Shown here piece by piece: positions 51,897 to 59,542 of a stretch of DNA of 64,000 bases (positions within the stretch are counted from its first letter, which is position 1; the number at the start of each line of letters is the position of its first letter). Position numbers and translations under genes: made by a program. The stretch comes from a virus, in the IMG/VR virus record IMGVR_UViG_3300032304_001060, positions 30,729 to 94,728 of that record; one strand, 5' to 3'. The notes beneath the pieces are model-generated. The model saw only the letters and a list, made by a program, of their open reading frames with translations, searched no databases and was not told the DNA's origin.

Positions 51897-52015
51897 TAGA
51901 TGACCTTCTTCTTAGGCTTCTTCTTGAGGGCCTTGAAGTCAGCGCCAGTAATCTTGTCCGTTGGCTTTGCAGCATTAGCGATCTTCTTCTGCTTTGGAGT
52001 AAGAGTCTTCTTCAT
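51896..52015 (-). CDS. Lys-rich 39-residue protein
   Basis: This 39-residue protein begins MKKTLTPKQKKIANAAKP and continues with DKITGADFKALKKK, a pattern I recall from small conserved phage proteins. It overlaps both neighbours. Role unknown; nucleic-acid contact is likely given the charge. Confidence 0.6.
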   Translation of the reverse strand: MKKTLTPKQKKIANAAKPTDKITGADFKALKKKPKKKVI

Positions 52016-52080
52016 GGCTTGCTCCTCTTACAGGTACTGCATGTGCACTTACAGCCTCTTGTTTTACAGGAAAGAGCCAT
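52012..52080 (-). CDS. Cys-rich 22-residue microprotein
   Basis: This 22-residue protein has five cysteines in CKTRGCKCTCSTCKR and a Lys-rich background. It fits between its neighbours with one- and four-base overlaps. It may bind a metal like a tiny metallothionein or act as a zinc knuckle; its size makes it uncertain. Confidence 0.45.
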   Translation of the reverse strand: MALSCKTRGCKCTCSTCKRSKP

Positions 52081-52199
52081 TACTTCTTCTCTTTCTTCTT
52101 CTTGTCGTCCTTCTTCTTTGCGTACTTCTTGTTTGCAGCGGCTAGAGTCTTCTCACCGTGCTTATCTTTTGGCTTCATACATCCGCATGTGGCACACAT
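52080..52199 (-). CDS. Lys-rich protein with CATCGC start
   Basis: This 39-residue protein opens with CATCGC and ends in a run of Lys (KKKDDKKKKEKK). Translation is coupled to neighbours by overlaps. A cysteine cluster plus a basic tail is a repeated theme in this cluster. Confidence 0.55.
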   Translation of the reverse strand: MCATCGCMKPKDKHGEKTLAAANKKYAKKKDDKKKKEKK

Positions 52200-52343
52200 C
52201 TACTTGCTCACTTTCTTCTTAGTCTGTTTCTTGGATTTTGGAACGCCCCTATCAGGGACGCAGTTTGGAACTTTCTTGCCATTCTTCATCTTCATACCGA
52301 CCTGGGTATATCCATCCCAGCAAGGATCTGTCTTCTTTGGCAT
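52200..52343 (-). CDS. Small conserved phage protein (CWDGY...NCVP type)
   Basis: This 47-residue protein has CWDGYTQVGMKMKNGKKVPNC, a motif I recognise from cyanophage and other aquatic myovirus hypothetical proteins, then a Lys-rich tail. The ATG at 52343 was chosen over a longer upstream frame that runs into the next gene. Confidence 0.65.
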   Translation of the reverse strand: MPKKTDPCWDGYTQVGMKMKNGKKVPNCVPDRGVPKSKKQTKKKVSK

Positions 52344-52600
52344 TAGCAATCCCACTTTCTTAACGCCAACGCTTTGCGAGTTGGCTTGCCGTTCTTCTCC
52401 ATAGGACCTTCCACACCACCCATACGGGCGCAAAAAGATTTGCGACGTGCTGCAGATTTTGGTGATTTCTTTGCTTGCTTTGCAGACACTGGCGGCTTTA
52501 AGTTATGTCCTTCTTTTTTAGCAGAAGCACGACCCTTGGCGTTTAGTCCACCTTCTGGGTTCTTACCTTCTTTACGCTGCCATGCTGCGGTCTTAGCCAT
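52343..52600 (-). CDS. DUF6321-like protein
   Basis: This 85-residue protein carries WQRKEGKNPEGGLNAKGRAS and SFCARMGGVEGPMEKNGKPTR, which I recognise as the DUF6321 pattern of aquatic phages (unknown role). It is basic, with a C-terminal RKWDC. Confidence 0.75.
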   Translation of the reverse strand: MAKTAAWQRKEGKNPEGGLNAKGRASAKKEGHNLKPPVSAKQAKKSPKSAARRKSFCARMGGVEGPMEKNGKPTRKALALRKWDC

Positions 52601-52781
52601 TTTTCTTATGCCAATCTTTTGTCGCCTTTACTCCTTGAGCAATAGTCTTAGAGCCAGCCTTCTTTGTCAGGTTAATCTTGTCGTACTTCCCTTTGTCTCC
52701 AGGATGATCAACAATAATTTCGCCTTTTTTGTTCTTCTTAATGGTGTGCTTCTCACCAGCAGCCTTGATTGTCTTGGCCAT
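52593..52781 (-). CDS. Lys-rich small protein
   Basis: This 62-residue very basic protein has Gly/Lys-rich repeats (KKNKKGE, DKGKYDK). It overlaps the next genes. Probably nucleic-acid bound; not recognised. Confidence 0.6.
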   Translation of the reverse strand: MAKTIKAAGEKHTIKKNKKGEIIVDHPGDKGKYDKINLTKKAGSKTIAQGVKATKDWHKKNG

Positions 52782-52984
52782 TACTTCTTTACCTTTACTG
52801 AAGAAGAATTCTCTTTGGCGTGCTTCTCTTGGAGTTTAGCGAGTTCTACCTCGTGCTTTTTCTGCAGGGCTTCAACTTCTAACTTCTGAGATGCTCGTGG
52901 CTTAGTTGACATGGCTGCAAGTCCTCCTCCATTTGGATACGTCAATGGTGCTGCTTTTAACTTTGTTCGGTTATGGTTTTCCAT
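52781..52984 (-). CDS. Coiled-coil small protein
   Basis: This 67-residue protein has a basic N-terminus and a coiled-coil C-terminal half (KLEVEALQKKHEVELAKLQ). The ATG at 52984 follows GGAG nine bases upstream. Not recognised. Confidence 0.6.
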   Translation of the reverse strand: MENHNRTKLKAAPLTYPNGGGLAAMSTKPRASQKLEVEALQKKHEVELAKLQEKHAKENSSSVKVKK

Positions 52985-53396
52985 CAAAATTTTCTCCAAA
53001 CAAGTAGTTTAGCAAAGAAAGGATAGTCCCTTTATCTTCTCGTAACAACCCAATTGCTGTATTGCATCCATGACATAAAAGCCCTCTTACTTCAAGGGTT
53101 TCGTGGTTATGGTCAATATGAGTTGATTTGCTTTTGTACTCTAAAGAAGTTTTACAGACCTTACATTTTCCATTTTGTTCTATAAACAACGACGAATAAG
53201 ATTCTTCATTTAAACCGTACCGACGTTTCATATTAGAGCGCCACCCATAAACAGCAGTTATTTCTGGGTTGTTTTTACGAAACTCTTTAGTACGTAATGC
53301 CTTACATGTAGAACAATAACTATCACCATTTTGGTGATACTTTCTTGTTTTCTCCATGTTATGGCCACGGGTACAAGTGGTTACTTTATTTGCCAT
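52971..53396 (-). CDS. Recombination endonuclease VII-like protein
   Basis: This 141-residue protein has the endonuclease VII plan: CTRGH...CSTC in the N-terminal part, then CKVC, HIDHNHETLEVRGLLCHGC (His-Asp-His and the second Cys pair) and ILSLLNYL. T4 endonuclease VII resolves branched DNA. A second HNH gene lies at 4.4 kb. The ATG at 53396 starts the recognised part. Confidence 0.85.
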   Translation of the reverse strand: MANKVTTCTRGHNMEKTRKYHQNGDSYCSTCKALRTKEFRKNNPEITAVYGWRSNMKRRYGLNEESYSSLFIEQNGKCKVCKTSLEYKSKSTHIDHNHETLEVRGLLCHGCNTAIGLLREDKGTILSLLNYLFGENFDGKP

Positions 53397-53571
53397 TCTT
53401 TTTTTTCTTTGAAAGTCTCGTTTCTGAAAGAGCAATAGCAACCGCCTGCTTCTTTGACTTAACGACAGGCCCCTTACCAGGGCCCTTCTTTCCAGAGTGC
53501 AACTTTCCTTCTTTGTACTCTTTCATGACAGTTTCAACTTTACCTTTAGATGCTTTCTTTGCTGCTGCCAT
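53386..53571 (-). CDS. DUF6496-like protein
   Basis: This 61-residue basic protein reads KVETVMKEYKEGKLHSGKKG and VKSKKQAVAIALSE, which I recognise as the DUF6496 pattern of phages. The role is unknown. It overlaps the endonuclease gene by 11 bases. Confidence 0.7.
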   Translation of the reverse strand: MAAAKKASKGKVETVMKEYKEGKLHSGKKGPGKGPVVKSKKQAVAIALSETRLSKKKKNGK

Positions 53572-53729
53572 TACTCTTCCTCTTTCTCGTCATCTTCGAA
53601 GTCTTCGAAGTCATCTTCATCCCAGTCATCATCTTCATCATCAAACTCATACTCTTCAAGATCCTCTAAGTCAATGCCATCGGCTTCGAGGATGAGGTCC
53701 TCGTTAAACTCAGTCTCAAAGTCTTCCAC
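53571..53729 (-). CDS. Highly acidic 52-residue protein
   Basis: This 52-residue protein is mostly Asp and Glu with a few aromatics, the opposite charge of its Lys-rich neighbours. The start is GTG at 53729 with AAGGAG upstream. It could mimic DNA or neutralise the basic proteins; this is a guess from charge only. Confidence 0.55.
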   Translation of the reverse strand: MEDFETEFNEDLILEADGIDLEDLEEYEFDDEDDDWDEDDFEDFEDDEKEEE

Positions 53730-53741
53730 TTACATCTCCTT

Positions 53742-54179
53742 TTAGTTAACAGTCAATCCAGTTCCTGCAAGAATCCAACGTTCTGCGCCTACTTTTAGTA
53801 GGGTAACAATACGATTGGCTGAAATATTGTACGTTTGATTACTGGCCAGTCCTTCACAAACTAGCGTTGTAGTCGAAGTGTTTGCTCTGCTTATCCGTAG
53901 TGTTGCAGTATCTGAGGTTACTAGCAATATAACAGTTCCAACAGCAAAAGCAACAGAGGTATTACTAGGAATAGTAACTTGAACAAGTCCAGTACCAGAG
54001 GCATAGATATGCTTTCCTGCATCTGTTAGCACAAGAGAGTATGTAGTTGGTGCAGTCCTTGACTGCTGTGCAATAAGTTTTGACTCAAGAGTTGTCACTC
54101 TCACATCAATTCCAGAGATAGCAGTATTTAAACGACCACTCCAGTTTCTATCTCCACTGTTAGGCAATACAACTGTCAT
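53742..54179 (-). CDS. Fibre-like structural protein
   Basis: This 145-residue protein has an N-terminal helical piece (LNTAISGIDVRVTTLESK) and a Thr/Ser-rich beta domain (YSLVLTDAGKHIYASG..TIPSNTSV..TLRISRAN..ERWILAGTG) that also appears in the protein at 58220-58582. It is likely a tail-tip or capsid-decorating fibre piece. Confidence 0.6.
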   Translation of the reverse strand: MTVVLPNSGDRNWSGRLNTAISGIDVRVTTLESKLIAQQSRTAPTTYSLVLTDAGKHIYASGTGLVQVTIPSNTSVAFAVGTVILLVTSDTATLRISRANTSTTTLVCEGLASNQTYNISANRIVTLLKVGAERWILAGTGLTVN

Positions 54180-54779
54180 TTACACTCCATAAGGGTCTAT
54201 ACCATAAGCGCCGTTGCCGTAGCCATAGGTAACTGTTTGGTTGTTAAAATCGGCAAAATTAAGGAACTGCGGATCATTGACGAGTTCTTCGGCGTTGACC
54301 TGGTTGCAGTCGATAGTGACTACAGAATAGCGGTCTTTGTATCGTCCGCGTGGTAAAACACGGGTTGGAACGAATACCTTTTGCTGGAATACAACGCGGT
54401 CCTTGATATGGTCCGTTGGGGTATCTACGATATCAGGAAGCAAACGGTTAAGGTCATCAACAGCCACCACAAGACGCAAGGTATCTGTTACGTAGAAGCC
54501 TCGTTCGTTCATGACGTTAGTTGAACGGATCTGTTGAGCCATAATTACAGGCAAATCAAATGGGGCATTCCAACGACGACCTTGGGTCTCTTCTTCACTG
54601 GAGACATCATAGACAGGATCGACCCACGTATCGTAGTTAGCGGCCAAGGCGGTAGGGTCCCAGGCCCACCATTTGACGGTAGTCCCTACTGGGTCACGAA
54701 GTTCATCGACGATACCCTCATCCATAGATAGGGTCTCAAAGTCGATCTTAAATCTTCCCTGGACTTTATTACCACGCAT
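54180..54779 (-). CDS. Connector/neck-like structural protein
   Basis: This 199-residue protein was not recognised. It is strand-rich with acidic loops (DFETLSMDEGIVDELRDPV) and ends in YGYGNGAYGIDPYG. It resembles virion proteins in character only. Confidence 0.5.
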   Translation of the reverse strand: MRGNKVQGRFKIDFETLSMDEGIVDELRDPVGTTVKWWAWDPTALAANYDTWVDPVYDVSSEEETQGRRWNAPFDLPVIMAQQIRSTNVMNERGFYVTDTLRLVVAVDDLNRLLPDIVDTPTDHIKDRVVFQQKVFVPTRVLPRGRYKDRYSVVTIDCNQVNAEELVNDPQFLNFADFNNQTVTYGYGNGAYGIDPYGV

Positions 54780-54821
54780 GGGCCTAAGTATGACGGCTAA
54801 AGCAGCGTTTTAATTGCTTAT

Positions 54822-55571
54822 TTATTTTAAGTTTCCTCGCTGATGGTCTGGGTATGGGGCGTTGTCTAAGTGAACGCCTTTAAAATACCTTCTTCCAGCC
54901 ATATGGGGCTTCTCTAGATCATCGGTAGAACGTTCTTTTCCTAAAGCGCTACTTTCCGCAACTTCATTTGCGTGTAGTTCTTTGTCCTGTATTAGTGCTA
55001 ACTCAAACCCCTCAACAAAATACCTTGGTATAGGGATAAAGGCTCCCAACGCGTCACCCTTCTTTACAGAGACAGTGTGATTTGGGACTGTAACTTTAAG
55101 GTTAAAAGTAAAGTCTCTTCGAATGTTGTCTGTTTCAATAACCCCCGTCATAGCAACGCAACCTTCAACGAACATGTTAGGTGGCTGAATGGTCATCAAG
55201 TTAATTCCAGGAGGTGTTTTTAAAGCAAAGTGATTTTGGACTGTAATAATCCCAGAACCAAATCCATTTGTAATAAATTGTTTTGGAAACTCTTCATCAT
55301 CTTTAAAAGTTATTACAGCAGGTAACAGTTCCCCATACCATACAACATCAAAGTCTCTTGCAGATTGAACCATAAACCCATATTGATTTCCAACACTTAA
55401 AGGTAAACAGTAGTAAAAGTGTGAGGTAAACCAATCTCTTTTTGGAACACCTTTTAGCGGAACGATGATGTCCTTATAGAATCCGTCATTATCAAGAGAA
55501 TGAGGTACAACCATAAGGGTATTGTTTGGGACTTCATGCCCAGGATCATTAAGATAGTTTTTTTCAGTCAT
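54822..55571 (-). CDS. DUF6065-like hypothetical protein
   Basis: This 249-residue protein has HFYYCLPLSVGNQYGFMVQS and PRYFVEGFELALIQDKELH, which resemble DUF6065 of viruses; the assignment is moderate. It sits beside the glycosyltransferase and oxygenase genes. Confidence 0.6.
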   Translation of the reverse strand: MTEKNYLNDPGHEVPNNTLMVVPHSLDNDGFYKDIIVPLKGVPKRDWFTSHFYYCLPLSVGNQYGFMVQSARDFDVVWYGELLPAVITFKDDEEFPKQFITNGFGSGIITVQNHFALKTPPGINLMTIQPPNMFVEGCVAMTGVIETDNIRRDFTFNLKVTVPNHTVSVKKGDALGAFIPIPRYFVEGFELALIQDKELHANEVAESSALGKERSTDDLEKPHMAGRRYFKGVHLDNAPYPDHQRGNLK

Positions 55572-56415
55572 AGAGGAGTCCCGTTTCTTTACAAAACTTT
55601 AAAAACTTTTGATAATTAATTTTATAATCTTTTAATAATTCTTTCTTTGATTTTTTATTTTCAATATCAATTAATCTTGTTACCCTGTTTTTCTTGTCCC
55701 AAGGTTTGGGGTCACTGTTATACGCAATCCTGTCTATTGCGTAGAAGTGATAGAATATTGGATCGGTAAAAGCACAGACTTCATATCCTGCTTGATATGC
55801 TCTAATTGAGTTTATTGTTTCTTCCAAAAAGAAACTAACATCAGAAATAATAGGTACTTCTAGTAAGAATTTTTTTTCTGAAAAAAGTAAGGCTCCTTGT
55901 ATGTAGTAACTTTTTGCAGTACTCGATATCCGATTTTTTACTCCCCACTCACCAAACGTAACTCCTTTAAAAGAACACATAACGTGAGATTGATCTTGTA
56001 ACGGTTGTCTATTTCCAGTTGAGTCAATCGAATAAGCAGCAGGATAAGAAGATAACACCAATTTTGGTTTTGTTGTTTTTTCTTTTTCATACAAAGCCAT
56101 TAGTTTTGTGTCCCACGACTTTTCCGAGAACATATGGGCATCTAACTGTAGGTAATACGTGTAGTTGCTAAATTGAGAAACCGCGACCGCTCTAGCCCAA
56201 GAAACTCCATACGAATCATCTGGATTAATTTTTATGTATCGAAGTTGTTCCATCTCAATAAAACTAAGATCAGGATGATCTGTGCTCTGAGATACTATTG
56301 AAAACAAAAGATTTTCTGGGTAATCAGCATCCTCAAAAAACCGTTTAACTGTATTTTCTAACTCAGTCTCCATGTAAGAGACTATCGAAATTAGAATCTT
56401 CCTATTGTTGACCAT
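55564..56415 (-). CDS. Glycosyltransferase (GlcNAc-transferase-like)
   Basis: This 283-residue protein has an N-terminal nucleotide-sugar fold (ILISIVSYMETELENTVK) and YYLQLDAHMFSEKSWD, where the D-x-H corresponds to the metal site of GlcNAc-type transferases (PF11397-like). It probably glycosylates a phage protein, DNA or host surface sugar. The start at 56415 was picked to limit overlap with the upstream gene (14 bases). Confidence 0.75.
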   Translation of the reverse strand: MVNNRKILISIVSYMETELENTVKRFFEDADYPENLLFSIVSQSTDHPDLSFIEMEQLRYIKINPDDSYGVSWARAVAVSQFSNYTYYLQLDAHMFSEKSWDTKLMALYEKEKTTKPKLVLSSYPAAYSIDSTGNRQPLQDQSHVMCSFKGVTFGEWGVKNRISSTAKSYYIQGALLFSEKKFLLEVPIISDVSFFLEETINSIRAYQAGYEVCAFTDPIFYHFYAIDRIAYNSDPKPWDKKNRVTRLIDIENKKSKKELLKDYKINYQKFLKFCKETGLLYD

Positions 56416-56944
56416 CTGCATAAGCCCAAAATGACGCAATAGTGTAACGTGTATTTCCTTCTACCTTTGTTACTCCGTGCAAATGGTCTGCATCCCCTAA
56501 ATGAATTGCAAGTTTCCCACTTTCTGGCGTTACTTCAATATTGTAATTTGGATAGTATGTATGGCCACCTTCATAATCCTCATTTAAATAAATGATGGCT
56601 CCAAATTTTCTGTGCTCTAATCCTTTTACTTCTGTATTGGTCATGTCATCTGCATGAGGGGGCTGCTCCATACCAGGGTACCAACGACAGATAGTTAGCC
56701 CATCTTCTCTTACTTTTTTCCCGTAAGAAGACTCAATGACGTCTTGAACTCTGCGGGATACATCCACCATAAAATCACCAAGTTCGTTCCCGAAGTATTC
56801 GTAGGCTGCTTGTACTCCGATAGTTCTTTTATCCCAAAAGTCTACAGATGAGGGTTCCCATAATTCGGTTTCTTTTACAAGGTTTAAAACAAACAAGACT
56901 TCTTCATTAGTCAAGAACTTATCAACGATCGTTGTTTTTAGCAT
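56402..56944 (-). CDS. 2OG-Fe(II) oxygenase (prolyl-hydroxylase-like)
   Basis: This 180-residue protein has the iron triad H97-x-D99 and H156, and R166 for 2-oxoglutarate, with the surrounding strands (EQPPHADD, DADHLHGVTKVEGNTRYTIASFWA). It likely hydroxylates a protein side chain or DNA-bound target. The poly-Pro protein nearby is one conceivable substrate (inference). Confidence 0.85.
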   Translation of the reverse strand: MLKTTIVDKFLTNEEVLFVLNLVKETELWEPSSVDFWDKRTIGVQAAYEYFGNELGDFMVDVSRRVQDVIESSYGKKVREDGLTICRWYPGMEQPPHADDMTNTEVKGLEHRKFGAIIYLNEDYEGGHTYYPNYNIEVTPESGKLAIHLGDADHLHGVTKVEGNTRYTIASFWAYADGQQ

Positions 56945-57172
56945 TTACCATTTTCCTATCGGGCATTTTGCTGCTTGTAGTTTGGTTTTGAGTTCCATAA
57001 AACACCCACATTTCTTACACTGTTTTGTTAACTTTACCAATTCTGGGCATTCCATGCATATCTGCATTCGCTCTATATTTATGGTGCTTTCTGCATACTT
57101 GGTTTGTGGGTTTAAAAAATCTAACGGAGTTACACCATGTTTTTCCCGATACTCCTCCCACCTCGACTTCAT
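56945..57172 (-). CDS. DUF6171-like zinc protein
   Basis: This 75-residue protein has ICMECPEL, CKKCGCFMELKTKL and CPIGKW, the recognised pattern of small phage DUF6171 proteins. Four or more cysteines suggest zinc binding. It lies directly upstream of the oxygenase. Confidence 0.75.
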   Translation of the reverse strand: MKSRWEEYREKHGVTPLDFLNPQTKYAESTINIERMQICMECPELVKLTKQCKKCGCFMELKTKLQAAKCPIGKW

Positions 57173-57173
57173 C

Positions 57174-57554
57174 TTAAGGAACTAATCCATTCATATTTCT
57201 ATCTGTTAGTACAAATGCGTTATCAATAAACTTAGCATGTGGAGAACTGACATAAAGACCATACGGATAGTCCAGCATCTTTAATACCTGTGGATTACTC
57301 AGTAGAATACTTCCAAAGTACTCGCTAGTCTGGAAATCTTCCAAAATGATTCCATCTTTTAGTAGGCGCACTGTTATGCCGTCATGATCAGGGTGTTCAT
57401 TAGATATGTCGACTACTTCATCGGCATTTAAAAAAATGTCAGCATGTTCTACGCTTAACGCCAGATCATATAAACAATCTTGGTCAATTACCCATACTAA
57501 TGCTATTCCATCTGTTCCAGTATGAACAAAGTGGATACCTTCATCAGTTAACAT
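57174..57554 (-). CDS. Hypothetical protein
   Basis: This 126-residue protein is strand-rich and acidic and was not recognised. An AAAGGAG ribosome site lies upstream, just after the hairpin at 57575-57610. Confidence 0.6.
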   Translation of the reverse strand: MLTDEGIHFVHTGTDGIALVWVIDQDCLYDLALSVEHADIFLNADEVVDISNEHPDHDGITVRLLKDGIILEDFQTSEYFGSILLSNPQVLKMLDYPYGLYVSSPHAKFIDNAFVLTDRNMNGLVP

Positions 57555-57574
57555 TTTTGTTCTCCTTTATACAA

Positions 57575-57610
57575 ATGTGTGTACCTTACAATATCGTAAG
57601 GTACACACAT
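57575..57610. other. 15-bp perfect hairpin
   Basis: A perfect 15-bp inverted repeat (57575-57589 with 57596-57610) with a 6-nt loop lies between the poly-Pro gene and the next gene. On the minus strand only TTTG follows, so termination would be weak; it may act as an attenuator or an RNA-processing site in front of the 57174-57554 ribosome site. Confidence 0.6.
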
Positions 57611-57614
57611 CCGT

Positions 57615-58220
57615 TTAGCAAGCGAAGACATTGAATGAGCCAGATGCTGGTGAACAAGTGCTTCCTGCACCAAGTTCTCCGCACGATGATGTGCTGGTAC
57701 AGCATGCGACCGCTATCTGTCCACTGGTGCATCGCCTTAGGGTAGGAGCAGGCGGTGGTGGCGGTGGTGGCGGAGGTGGAGGAGGTGGAGGAGGTGGAGG
57801 AGGAGGAGGAGGTGGAGGAGGAGGAGGTGGAGGAGGAGGTGGAGGAGGTGGAGGAGGTGGAGGAGGTGGAGGAGGAGGAGGAGGAGGTGGAGGAGGAGGA
57901 GGAGGTGGAGTAGGTGCCACAGGAGTAACAGAGTTACTTGCTGCAGATGAGTCTGAGAGAACTGAATAATCTGTTGTGCCAGAAATTGTAAAAGTATAAG
58001 CCGTTCCATTTGAAAGGCCTGAAACTGTAATAGGGGAACTTGATCCAGTGCCTGCAATCGATCCTGGAGAAGAAAGTACGGTGTAGGTGATTCCGTTCTT
58101 GCCAATATAAGAGGAGGCTGTGAAAGTTACAGTAGCAGCGGCGTCACCAGCAACAGCACTGCCAGTACCAGGTGTCGTTGGTTTTTTACCGCTAGAACCT
58201 GTAGTTCCCAGAACTGCCAT
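57615..58220 (-). CDS. Fn3-like protein with 53-Pro tract and Cys-rich end
   Basis: This 201-residue protein has an N-terminal Ser/Gly/Thr-rich beta domain like a fibronectin type III repeat (TFTASSYIGKNGITYTVLSSPG to SDSSAASNSV), a run of 53 Pro (57908-57750) and a 40-residue Cys-rich end (CTSGQIAVACCTSTSSCGEL) with six or so cysteines. This layout suits an exposed, rod-like virion or surface appendage tip. The start at 58220 overlaps the upstream stop. Confidence 0.7.
   Translation of the reverse strand: MAVLGTTGSSGKKPTTPGTGSAVAGDAAATVTFTASSYIGKNGITYTVLSSPGSIAGTGSSSPITVSGLSNGTAYTFTISGTTDYSVLSDSSAASNSVTPVAPTPPPPPPPPPPPPPPPPPPPPPPPPPPPPPPPPPPPPPPPPPPPPPPPPPPPPPAPTLRRCTSGQIAVACCTSTSSCGELGAGSTCSPASGSFNVFAC
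57750..57908 (-). repeat. 159-base CCN tract coding 53 consecutive prolines
   Basis: On the minus strand this is an uninterrupted run of CCA, CCT and CCG codons; the + strand reads as GGN-type repeats. The third position varies, so it is a codon-level, not a strict nucleotide, repeat. Ribosomes stall on poly-Pro, so host EF-P would matter. Length changes in this tract are likely between relatives. Confidence 0.9.
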
Positions 58221-58582
58221 TACGCACTCAAATCGCCAACAAGAACCCAAGTATCTGTAGCACGCTTAATTAAAGTTGCAGATGCCCACTGTGTTCGTAA
58301 CTTCAATCCAGGTGTTGCATTGATAGTGACTCCAGCGCCTGCGGTAATTGTGAATTGTCCTGTAGCAACTTGGAGCATATCGATCTGAGCGCCGATTGGG
58401 AATGGCACGGAAGAGTTAGGTGGCACAGTAAGAGTTGCAGCAGTGGTGCTGTTGTTTAACTCCAGGAAGCGATCCTTATCAGCCAACACCAATGTGTAGT
58501 TGTTGGTTGTGATAGTCGGAGTGGCAAGGTTCTTAGAGCCAACTCCTACAAATGCTGAATCGCCATTGCTGCGAATTGCCAT
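58220..58582 (-). CDS. Fibre-like beta domain protein
   Basis: This 120-residue protein shares its domain with the 53742-54179 protein: YTLVLADKDRFLELN, TLTVPPNSSVPFPIG, TGQFTITAGAGV, ATDTWVLVGDLS. Such domains are common in phage surface fibres. Precedes the poly-Pro gene. Confidence 0.65.
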   Translation of the reverse strand: MAIRSNGDSAFVGVGSKNLATPTITTNNYTLVLADKDRFLELNNSTTAATLTVPPNSSVPFPIGAQIDMLQVATGQFTITAGAGVTINATPGLKLRTQWASATLIKRATDTWVLVGDLSA

Positions 58583-58584
58583 CT

Positions 58585-58914
58585 TTAGATTTCACTTCCA
58601 TATGCCTGGAATCCAACCGAAGTTGATGAGGCAGCGACACGGATGAACTTTCCAGATTCGAGAGTTACACCCAAGGTGTAAGAGGTAGTTGTGTTGGCTG
58701 GGATAGTGATTCCAGCACAGAGAAGAGTTGCATCTGGGGCAGTTGGGCTAGAGGCAGCGCCCATGATGGCGATGTTGTAGGTGGCTGGTGATGTGCCTTG
58801 ATTCGAGACGATGATAGAGGACACGACAGCGCTTACACCTGAAGGGTTGTAGAGGGTGCTGTATGCGTTAGATGATGCTGCAAGAACTTGGCCCAAAACT
58901 TTATATGTTGCCAT
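58585..58914 (-). CDS. Beta-rich structural protein
   Basis: This 109-residue Ser/Ala/Thr/Gly-rich protein has a beta-sandwich-like pattern (SAVVSSIIVSNQGTSPATYNIAIMG, SYTLGVTLESGKFIRVAAS). It is likely a virion surface or fibre protein. AAGGAG ribosome site upstream. Confidence 0.65.
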   Translation of the reverse strand: MATYKVLGQVLAASSNAYSTLYNPSGVSAVVSSIIVSNQGTSPATYNIAIMGAASSPTAPDATLLCAGITIPANTTTSYTLGVTLESGKFIRVAASSTSVGFQAYGSEI

Positions 58915-58978
58915 GAGACTCCTTAGTGGTGATCCCTGAATTATCCCTATCTACTTGGCTTTTGTATTGGTAAACCCT

Positions 58979-59542
58979 TTAGCCTATTTTCTCTAGATTG
59001 TTGGTAATTGCAGTTCTATAGATGGGGGCGATATCTTCTTTGAGTAGGTCTCGGAATATCTGAGTCGCTTCATCTTGGCGCCCTACCCACCATCCGCTGA
59101 CTGCCTTCTCAAAGCGCAGTACGTATTCTCCCAGATAATCAAGATCAATAGGTAGAGCAGATAAGTGTGTTCTGGAGAAGAGGAGCCCCACCTCACACGC
59201 TGTATATGACTCTTGCCATTTCTTTGTCTGCTCATAGTGACGGGCCAAAATAAACCACGCCTCTGGTCGATGAGGCAGATATGCGATGGCCTTAAGGATG
59301 AGGTCCATCACCGTATGCTCACGGTTCTGTTGGTGCTTAAAGCACTCAGAGGACTTAAGCAGTGCAGCATAGACGTACTCTGGATGGCTCTCGTAGCCGT
59401 ACTCTGCAGTACGTAGATAGAACGAAACCGCTGATGCGGTCTGTCCTTCCTTCTCATATTCTTGCGCCAACTTAAAACTAAGTTCAGGGTTAAATGGATC
59501 ATCAGATAAGGTGATGATCATGTCGTTGATAGTCTCAAACAT
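58979..59542 (-). CDS. TPR-repeat protein
   Basis: This 187-residue protein reads as tetratricopeptide repeats, for example NPELSFKLAQEYEKEGQTAS and RPEAWFILARHYEQTKKWQE, with the Leu/Ala/Tyr pattern of TPR helices. TPR proteins mediate protein contacts. It overlaps the propeller gene by 8 bases. Confidence 0.75.
   Translation of the reverse strand: MFETINDMIITLSDDPFNPELSFKLAQEYEKEGQTASAVSFYLRTAEYGYESHPEYVYAALLKSSECFKHQQNREHTVMDLILKAIAYLPHRPEAWFILARHYEQTKKWQESYTACEVGLLFSRTHLSALPIDLDYLGEYVLRFEKAVSGWWVGRQDEATQIFRDLLKEDIAPIYRTAITNNLEKIG

Noticed and set aside
57631-57969. Rightward open frame coding a long poly-Gly run
   Set aside because: It is the complement of the poly-Pro codons of the leftward gene; no ribosome site and no independent protein-like ends.
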